Shown here piece by piece: positions 1 through 5,215 of a DNA stretch of 7,189 bases (position 1 is its first letter; each line of letters opens with the position of its first letter). This DNA is from CAZFAT01 sp964517075 (lineage in GTDB: Bacteria; Acidobacteriota; Vicinamibacteria; Vicinamibacterales; SCN-69-37). Below the pieces are notes generated by a model. The model had not been told where the DNA came from. It did not search any database and was given only the letters and a program-made list of their open reading frames with translations. Location of the stretch: positions 1 through 7,189 of the forward strand of contig CAZFAT010000238.1 in NCBI GenBank assembly GCA_964517075.1, written 5' to 3'. The position numbers and the translations under genes are program-made.

Positions 1-1173
1 GATCAGGAGCCGTCGCTCGACGCCGCGAGGTTCGAGGTGGACGCCGCCGCCGGCCGGCTTCGACAGGCGGCGCTCCGGCCAAATCCTTCGCTCTCCTTCG
101 AGCGGCGCGTCGCGCCGGCCGGCACCGATCGGCTGACGATGGTCGGCATCGAGTGGCCGCTCGATCTGTTTCGACGAAGCCGCCGGGTCGCGGTGGCCGA
201 CGGCGATCGCACGATCGCGGCGCGCGCCCTCGAAGATCGTGAGCGCGTGCTGGCGGCGGAGATCCGCGATCGCTATGGCGCCGTCGTCGCGGCCATCCGG
301 GATCTCGAGATCCTCGAGGCGCTCGTCGAGGCCACGACCGACGAGCGCGACTTGCTGCGAGCGCGTGTGAAGGCAGGCGCCGCGCCGCCACTCGACCGCG
401 ACCTGGTCGAGGTCGAGGTGAGCCGGGTCGAGGTCGAGCGCCTGCGGCAGGTCGGCCGCACTGAGGCAGCGCTGATCGAGTTGAAGCGCTGGCTGGGCAT
501 CGAACCGGGTGAGCCGCTGCGCTTGAGCGGCGACCTCGAGCGTCTCGTGCCGGACGCGCTCCCTCCCGGCCCCGAGCCGGCGCGCGACGCGGCGGCCATC
601 GACGAGCGTCCCGACGTGCAGAAGGCGCTCGCGCTCGTTGACACGGCCGAGGCCAGGATCGATCTCGCGCGACAGGCCGGCCGGGTCGATCTCGGTCTCT
701 TTGGCGCCTACATGCGGATGGACGCCGGCTTTCCGCAGCTGGGGTTTTCGGCGGGGGGCAGCCTGGAGCGCGTGCGCGGGTCCATGCAGTTCGTCGCGTT
801 TGGCGCCCGGCTGGCGCTGCCGGTTCTCAACCGCGGCCAGGGCGACGTGCAGGCCGCCGAGGCGGAACGCGCCGCCGCCCTGGCGAGTCATCGGGCGGCA
901 TCGCTCGAGGCACGAAGCGAGGTCGCCGCGGCGCGGGCACAGGCGCTCGCCGCCGGGCAGGCCGTCGCGGCCTATCGCGCCGGGGCGCGTGCGCTCGCGC
1001 GCCAGAACCTGGACGTGGTGCGCCAGAGCTACGCTCTTGGCCGGGTGACCGTATTCGAGGTGCTGGCCGAAGAGCGGCGATGGCTCGAGGTCGAACGGGC
1101 GTACACCGAGTCGCTGCGAGCGGCCTGGGAAGCGCGCACGGCGCTCGGCCGGGCGCTGGGAGAAGTCCGATGA
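1..1173 (+). CDS. TolC/CzcC-like outer-membrane efflux factor, 5'-truncated
   Basis: The frame is open from base 1 to the TGA at 1171-1173, giving 390 residues with no start inside the window; the GTG at 37 is internal to a continuous match, not a start. The visible N-terminus (ARFEVDAAAGRLRQAALRPNPSLSFE) is the classic first helix of an outer-membrane efflux protein, so only the signal peptide and roughly 40-60 residues are missing. Long Ala/Arg/Glu-rich amphipathic helices follow, with a coiled-coil stretch at about 402-450 (VEVEVSRVEVERLR). 'RPDVQKALALVDTAEARIDLAR' at about 607-672 opens the second repeat of the family, and 'FGARLALPVLNRGQGDVQAAEAER' is the second-half strand-helix signature. 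The family forms a trimeric channel through the outer membrane that docks on an RND or ABC adaptor. The ATGA overlap with the next gene, an adaptor, supports an efflux role. Substrate is not readable here; metal efflux is favoured because the adaptor looks CusB/CzcB-like. Confidence 0.9.
   Translation, partial: DQEPSLDAARFEVDAAAGRLRQAALRPNPSLSFERRVAPAGTDRLTMVGIEWPLDLFRRSRRVAVADGDRTIAARALEDRERVLAAEIRDRYGAVVAAIRDLEILEALVEATTDERDLLRARVKAGAAPPLDRDLVEVEVSRVEVERLRQVGRTEAALIELKRWLGIEPGEPLRLSGDLERLVPDALPPGPEPARDAAAIDERPDVQKALALVDTAEARIDLARQAGRVDLGLFGAYMRMDAGFPQLGFSAGGSLERVRGSMQFVAFGARLALPVLNRGQGDVQAAEAERAAALASHRAASLEARSEVAAARAQALAAGQAVAAYRAGARALARQNLDVVRQSYALGRVTVFEVLAEERRWLEVERAYTESLRAAWEARTALGRALGEVR
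1158..1162 (+). promoter_or_regulatory. Ribosome binding site of the adaptor gene
   Basis: GGGAG lies 7 bases before the ATG at 1170, inside the end of the outer-membrane factor gene. With the ATGA overlap it fixes the adaptor start at 1170 and not at the in-frame upstream codon at 1080, and suggests translational coupling of the two efflux subunits. Confidence 0.6.
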
Positions 1174-2495
1174 CCGTGCAAGGAGCCGTCCACAAGAATT
1201 GGCTCGTCGCCGTCGCCGGTGGGCTGGCGCTCGCCGCGGCAGGATCCGCCGCCACTTACGTCGTGATGCGCTCGTCAGCCGGTGGGCAGACGGAGGCGGT
1301 TCATGCGCCGACACACGCGACGGGTCCGACCGGTCAGCCGACGGGTCCCGCTGGCGGAGGTTCATCAGAGCCGGCGTCGCACGCCGGCCATGCCGCGTCC
1401 TGGCCCGACGTCCAGGTGCCGATCTCGCGAGCAGCGATCGAGCGCGCGGGGATCGGGCTTGCGCCGGTCGAGGCTGGTGGTGCGGCCGCGTCTCTTCGTC
1501 TGCCCGGCGTGATCGAGCCGCATGCCTATCGGCAGGTCGCGGTCACGCCCCTCGCCGGCGGGCGCGTCACGAGCGTGCACGCCGAGCTTGGCGAACACGT
1601 CCGTCGCGGGCAGGTCCTCGCCAGGATCTACAGTCCCGACCTGGCGGATGCCCACGCGCGCTACGTCGCCGCCCGTGCGCAGCTCGACGCGCACGACCGG
1701 GAACTGCAGCGGACGTCGGAGCTCGCCGGCATCGGCGCGGCGAGCCGGCAGGAACTCGAACGCGCGCATGCCGATCATGCCGCGCAGGTCGCCGAGGTCG
1801 CGAGTGCGCGGGCCAGACTGGAACTGCTGGGCGGTGACCTCCCGCCGTCCGGCGAGCCGGCTCCGGTGAGCTCGGCCATCATCGACGTTCCAGCCCCGAT
1901 CGACGGCGTCGTTACCGCACGGTCCGTGAACGTCGGGCTCAATGTCGATCCGTCGATGCCCCTGTTCACCGTCGTCGATCTGTCGACGGTGTGGGTGATC
2001 GCCGACGTGTCCGAGCAGGACCTTGGCCGCGTGCGCGTCGGCTCGCCTGCGTCGGTGACCACGGCCGCGGAGCCTGGCATCGCGCTCACCGGGGCAGTGA
2101 GCTACATCGATCCGCAGATCGCCACGGCCACCCGGACCGCGCGGCTGCGGGTCGAGGTGCCCAATCGCGGCGGGCGCCTTCGGCTCGGCATGTACGCCAA
2201 CGTGCGTGTGCAGCCCGCCAATGCGGAGACCGCGATCCCGGTGATCCCGAGGACCGCACTCCAGCAGATCGGCGATCGCACGGTTGTCTACATCGCCAGT
2301 TCGAGCGGCGAGGGTCTTTTCATCGAGCGTGAGGTCCGTCTTGGCGCGTCCGACGGCGATCGGGTCGAAGTTCTGTCCGGCTTGGCCAGCGGCGACCTCA
2401 TCGTCACCCGGGGCAGCTTCTTCCTGCGGGCCGAAAGGGAGCGACTCGGGCTGCGCACACCGGCCGGCGACGCCGCCCGAAGGCCGCCGGGCTAG
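1170..2495 (+). CDS. RND efflux periplasmic adaptor (HlyD family, CusB/CzcB-like)
   Basis: 441 residues. Start chosen at the ATG overlapping the previous stop as ATGA, with GGGAG 7 bases upstream. Residues 11-33 form one hydrophobic segment (membrane anchor or uncleaved signal). Residues 45-78 are a low-complexity Gly/Pro/Thr/Ser linker with His at 45, 49, 71 and 74. The first half of the lipoyl/barrel-sandwich domain is at about 109-155 (VTPLAGGRVTSVHAELGEHVRRGQVLARIYSPDL), the alpha-hairpin coiled coil at about 157-222, and the second lipoyl half at about 237-275 (VPAPIDGVVTARSVNVGLNV). The beta-barrel follows (STVWVIADVSEQDLGRVRVG...), then a membrane-proximal domain ending 'VLSGLASGDLIVTRGSFFLRAERERLG'. 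Adaptors of this family bridge an inner-membrane RND pump to the outer-membrane channel. 'IYSPDLADAHARY' resembles the heavy-metal-efflux subgroup. No pump gene follows. The His linker could bind metal, but CusB-type methionine ligands are not evident; exact substrate is unknown. Confidence 0.9.
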   Translation: MTVQGAVHKNWLVAVAGGLALAAAGSAATYVVMRSSAGGQTEAVHAPTHATGPTGQPTGPAGGGSSEPASHAGHAASWPDVQVPISRAAIERAGIGLAPVEAGGAAASLRLPGVIEPHAYRQVAVTPLAGGRVTSVHAELGEHVRRGQVLARIYSPDLADAHARYVAARAQLDAHDRELQRTSELAGIGAASRQELERAHADHAAQVAEVASARARLELLGGDLPPSGEPAPVSSAIIDVPAPIDGVVTARSVNVGLNVDPSMPLFTVVDLSTVWVIADVSEQDLGRVRVGSPASVTTAAEPGIALTGAVSYIDPQIATATRTARLRVEVPNRGGRLRLGMYANVRVQPANAETAIPVIPRTALQQIGDRTVVYIASSSGEGLFIEREVRLGASDGDRVEVLSGLASGDLIVTRGSFFLRAERERLGLRTPAGDAARRPPG

Positions 2496-2543
2496 CCCCA
2501 GGCTGCCGTGCTACCCTGCTGTCGCCGGCCAGCCGGAGGCGTC
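2496..2543 (+). other. Short intergenic gap, no terminator seen
   Basis: 48 bases separate the adaptor stop from the next start. I see no hairpin followed by a T-run and no recognisable promoter boxes, so read-through from the efflux genes into the next gene is possible, although the functions look unrelated. Confidence 0.4.
2535..2539 (+). promoter_or_regulatory. Ribosome binding site of the mutarotase-fold gene
   Basis: GGAGG sits 4 bases before the ATG at 2544. It favours that start, which immediately gives a signal peptide, over the in-frame GTG at 2508, which would put 12 unhelpful residues in front of it. Confidence 0.65.
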
Positions 2544-3587
2544 ATGACCACCCGCGTGAAAGCCGTTCTCGTGTCGGCGATGCTGGCCGTTCTTCCGATG
2601 ACTCGCTCCGGCGCGCAGGCCGCGCGGGCCCCTCAGGTCGAGATAGCCAACGGCGAGCTGAAAGTCCTCATCTACCTGCCAGACGCGGAGCGGGGGTACT
2701 TCCGCGGGACGCGATTCGACTGGGCCGGGGTCATCGGGCGCCTCGAGTACCGGACGCATGTGTTCTACGCGCCGTGGTTCACGGGCACCGATCCCGCGCT
2801 GCGCGACTACACGGCCACCGCGAGCGAGGTCATCGCCGGACCGAACACCGCCATCACCGGACCGGTGGAGGAGTTTCAGCGCAACCTCGGCTACGACGAA
2901 GCCGCGCCCGGCGGGACGTTCATGAAGATTGGCGTCGGCGTGCTCCGCAAGCCGGCCGAGGGCGGTCCCTACAGCAACTATCGGCTCTACGACATCGTGG
3001 ACATCGGCCGGCGGACGGTCGAGACCGGAACGGACGCCGTCACCTTCACCCAGGACGTCCGCGATCCCTCGTCGGGCTACGGCTACACCTACGTCAAGAC
3101 CGTCCGGCTGAGCGCGGGCCGGCCCGAGATGCGGCTCGAGCACCGCCTCAGGAACACAGGCACTCGGCGGATTGAGAACAGCGTCTATAACCATAACTTC
3201 CTCACGCTCGATGGTCTGCCGATCGATGAGCGGTTCGTCATCACGGCGCCGTACGACATCACCTCGACGCGGCCGCCCAACAGTGCCCTGGCGGCCATTC
3301 GAGGTCGGCAGGTCGTCTACCTCCGGGCGCTGGCGTCGAACGAGGTCGTCTCGACGCCGCTCGCGGGCTTCGGATCAGTGGCCGCGGACTACGACTTCCG
3401 CATCGAGCACGCCACCGCCCGCGCCGGCGTGCGCATGACTGCCGATCGTCCCATGGCGAACGCGGCGCTCTGGTCGATGCGCACGACGATTGCCGTCGAG
3501 CCCTTCATCGCCGTTGCCCTCGATCCCGGCCAGGAGTTCACGTGGACGCTGACGTACGCGTACTATCGGCTCGACTCCCGGAACTGA
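2544..3587 (+). CDS. Secreted galactose-mutarotase-fold protein of unknown substrate
   Basis: 347 residues from the ATG with a GGAGG site. Residues 1-26 are a signal peptide: basic start, hydrophobic core 'AVLVSAMLAVLPM', likely cleavage after Ala in 'SGAQA'. The mature protein is beta-rich throughout. Features recalling aldose 1-epimerase/galactose mutarotase are 'GYFRGTRFDWAGVIGRLEYR' (about residues 52-71), alternating strands such as 'VTFTQDV...YTYVKTVRLSAGRPEMRLEHRLRNTG' in the middle, a conserved-looking His217 in 'YNHNFLTLDG' where epimerases have an N-x-T-x-H-x-Y-F type segment, and a C-terminal 'LDPGQEFTWTLTYAYYRL' resembling the closing PGE-strand of that fold. The fold call is supported by pattern only. 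True epimerase activity is uncertain, since the usual catalytic His/Glu pair cannot be assigned with confidence; a non-enzymatic carbohydrate-binding role is also possible. It precedes the ceramidase-family gene by 38 bases, suggesting co-expression. Confidence 0.75.
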   Translation: MTTRVKAVLVSAMLAVLPMTRSGAQAARAPQVEIANGELKVLIYLPDAERGYFRGTRFDWAGVIGRLEYRTHVFYAPWFTGTDPALRDYTATASEVIAGPNTAITGPVEEFQRNLGYDEAAPGGTFMKIGVGVLRKPAEGGPYSNYRLYDIVDIGRRTVETGTDAVTFTQDVRDPSSGYGYTYVKTVRLSAGRPEMRLEHRLRNTGTRRIENSVYNHNFLTLDGLPIDERFVITAPYDITSTRPPNSALAAIRGRQVVYLRALASNEVVSTPLAGFGSVAADYDFRIEHATARAGVRMTADRPMANAALWSMRTTIAVEPFIAVALDPGQEFTWTLTYAYYRLDSRN

Positions 3588-3592
3588 GGCCA

Positions 3593-3611
3593 CCTGCGCG
3601 TTCCGCGCGGG
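3593..3611 (+). other. Small GC hairpin between genes
   Basis: An 8-base-pair stem (one U-G wobble) with a UUC loop: the left arm 3593-3600 pairs with 3604-3611. It lies between the mutarotase-fold stop and the ribosome binding site of the next gene. No T-tract follows, so it is not a standard intrinsic terminator. It could affect mRNA stability or translation of the next gene, or be chance in GC-rich DNA. Confidence 0.3.
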
Positions 3612-3614
3612 CAC

Positions 3615-3619
3615 AGGAG
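3615..3619 (+). promoter_or_regulatory. Ribosome binding site deciding among three tandem ATGs
   Basis: AGGAG is directly followed by ATGATGATG at 3620-3628. Spacings are 0, 3 and 6 bases, so the third ATG at 3626 is the best placed start. The choice changes the signal peptide by at most two Met residues. Confidence 0.6.
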
Positions 3620-3625
3620 ATGATG

Positions 3626-5215
3626 ATGAGACGGGGACTGATCCTCGTTCTGCTGGTCGCCGCGGGCACTCTGGCGCTGACGGCCGCCGACAAGCCCGAT
3701 CTGTCCGGGCGCTGGCAGCTCGGCGACCAGTATCTCGACATCGACCACCGCGATCCCATCCTGATCATCCAGTCCGGCGGGACGACGCGCTTTCTGGCGA
3801 CCGATGGGGTCGCGCGGACTGACACCACGCGCACCATCACGGGATGGGACGGGCAGGCGATTGAAGTCCGCACGACGACCGAGCCCGCCGGTGTGGAGCG
3901 ATTCGAGCTGTCGGCCAACGGCACACGACTGGCGGTGACCGCCGACGGCGCCACCAGGACCTGGCAGCGCGCGGACCTGCGGGCGGGCATCGCGTCCGTC
4001 GACGTGACGCCGTCGGCCTTCCTGCCGATGTACGGCTACGCGAACCGCAAGTGCGGACCGGCCAACGGCGTGCACGATCCGCTGATGGCCAAGGTGGTCG
4101 TCCTGGCGAGCGGACCCGTGCGCGTGGCGATCGTCGCGATGGATCTCGGGTCCTTCGTGTCGCCGCGTCTCGTAACGGAGCTCCGGCAGACATTCGGGCT
4201 CGATGCCGTCCTGCTGTCGGCCACGCACACGCACTCCGCCCCGCAGTTCGTGCCGTCCAGTTCGGCGCCCACGTCGCCGCTGGGCGCCACGCCCGACGGC
4301 GGCGCGGTGTACCGCGCGGAGCTCGAGCGGAAGATCACCGATGCCGTGCGCCGCGCGTCGGACGCGATGTTTCCGGCCCGGCTGCACACGGGCCGCGGGG
4401 AAATCACGCTCGGCTACAACCGTCTGCTGCCGCGCGAGCACGGCCGGAGCCGCGCGCTGTTCGACAACCTCGAGCGGCGGCCGCTCGGCCCGCTGGACAG
4501 CGAGTTCCAGGTGCTGGAAGTGCGCGACGAGGCGGACACGCCGCGGGCGATGCTGGTGCACTACGGCGTGCACTCGGTCGTGCTCGGGCCGACCAACTGC
4601 AAGTACTCCGCGGACTATCCCGGCGCGATGCAGGCGGCGATCGAGAAGGCGGTCCCGGGCGTCCAGGCGATGTTCATCCAGGGCGGCGCGGGCGACGTGA
4701 ACCCGATCTTCCAGGGGCGCACGGGGCGCGAGGAGGAGGATTTCGCGCTGGTGGCGCGCATGGGCGACCTGCTGGCCGCCGAGGTGCTGAAGTCGCGGAC
4801 CACGCTGCGCGCCATACCCGCGCCGAGTCTCCCCATCCGCGCGCGACGTGACCTGCTGACGTTCGCGGATCGCTGGGATCCAACCCGCCGGCACGAACTC
4901 GGCATCGCGACGGTCTCCATCGGCCGCGAGATCGCCATTGCGACGCTGCCCGGTGAGCCGCTTCATCGCCTGCAGACGCGCTGGAAGCAGGAAGCGGACG
5001 CCGCCTTCCCGCTGCTGTACGGCTACACCTACGCGGCTGGCGGCGTGTGGGCCGGGTACCTGCCCGACATCCGGTCGGCGGCCCAGGGTGGATACGGTGC
5101 GGACTCGACGTCCACGCGCGTCGAAGTCGGCGCCGGCGAACGCCTGATCGAGCGCCATCTCGTGCATCTGTACGATCTGCTCGGCATGTGGCGCGCCGCG
5201 CCGGGACCCTCGTAA
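3626..5215 (+). CDS. Secreted neutral/alkaline ceramidase-family protein with N-terminal lipocalin-like domain
   Basis: 529 residues from the third of three tandem ATGs. Residues 1-22 are a signal peptide (MRRGLILVLLVAAGTLALTAA). Residues 26-116 form a beta-rich domain (DLSGRWQL...LDIDHRDPILIIQ...FELSANGTRLAV...RTW) like the lipocalin-like modules common in Acidobacteria proteins. From 117 onward it matches the neutral ceramidase N-terminal (catalytic) domain: 'AGIASVDVTPSAFLPMYGYANR', 'LLSATHTHSAPQF' (His201, His203), 'VHYGVHSVVLGPTN' (His312, His316), 'FIQGGAGDVNP' (353-360), 'TLPGEPLHRL' (Glu444) and 'GGVWAGYLPD' (Tyr478). By alignment from memory, a THTHS histidine, His316, Glu444 and Tyr478 correspond to the zinc site of bacterial ceramidase. 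The family nucleophile Ser of the GDVSPN motif is Asn359 here. The C-terminal Ig-like domain of classical ceramidases is absent. Ceramidases cleave the amide of ceramide; this one may act on another substrate or by a metal-water mechanism. Its stop overlaps the next start. Confidence 0.85.
   Translation: MRRGLILVLLVAAGTLALTAADKPDLSGRWQLGDQYLDIDHRDPILIIQSGGTTRFLATDGVARTDTTRTITGWDGQAIEVRTTTEPAGVERFELSANGTRLAVTADGATRTWQRADLRAGIASVDVTPSAFLPMYGYANRKCGPANGVHDPLMAKVVVLASGPVRVAIVAMDLGSFVSPRLVTELRQTFGLDAVLLSATHTHSAPQFVPSSSAPTSPLGATPDGGAVYRAELERKITDAVRRASDAMFPARLHTGRGEITLGYNRLLPREHGRSRALFDNLERRPLGPLDSEFQVLEVRDEADTPRAMLVHYGVHSVVLGPTNCKYSADYPGAMQAAIEKAVPGVQAMFIQGGAGDVNPIFQGRTGREEEDFALVARMGDLLAAEVLKSRTTLRAIPAPSLPIRARRDLLTFADRWDPTRRHELGIATVSIGREIAIATLPGEPLHRLQTRWKQEADAAFPLLYGYTYAAGGVWAGYLPDIRSAAQGGYGADSTSTRVEVGAGERLIERHLVHLYDLLGMWRAAPGPS

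Noticed and set aside
402..450. Repeated GGTCGAGGTCGAG-like stretch as a DNA repeat or CRISPR-like element
   Set aside because: It is short, irregular and in frame, encoding a Val-Glu heptad pattern of the efflux channel's coiled coil.
2508..2543. Upstream GTG start for the mutarotase-fold gene
   Set aside because: The ATG at 2544 has GGAGG 4 bases upstream and directly starts a normal signal peptide.
2511..3194. 227-codon open frame on the minus strand
   Set aside because: It is opposite the mutarotase-fold gene, with no ribosome site or domain; a shadow.
3593..3611. Intrinsic terminator
   Set aside because: A stem is present but no T-run follows, and the next gene's ribosome site begins 3 bases later.
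3542..3625. Upstream GTG start for the ceramidase-family gene
   Set aside because: It would overlap the previous gene by 46 bases and bury the signal peptide. AGGAG and the ATG cluster at 3620-3628 fit better.
3563..5167. 534-codon open frame on the minus strand
   Set aside because: It is antisense to the ceramidase-family gene, low in complexity and without motifs; a codon-bias shadow.
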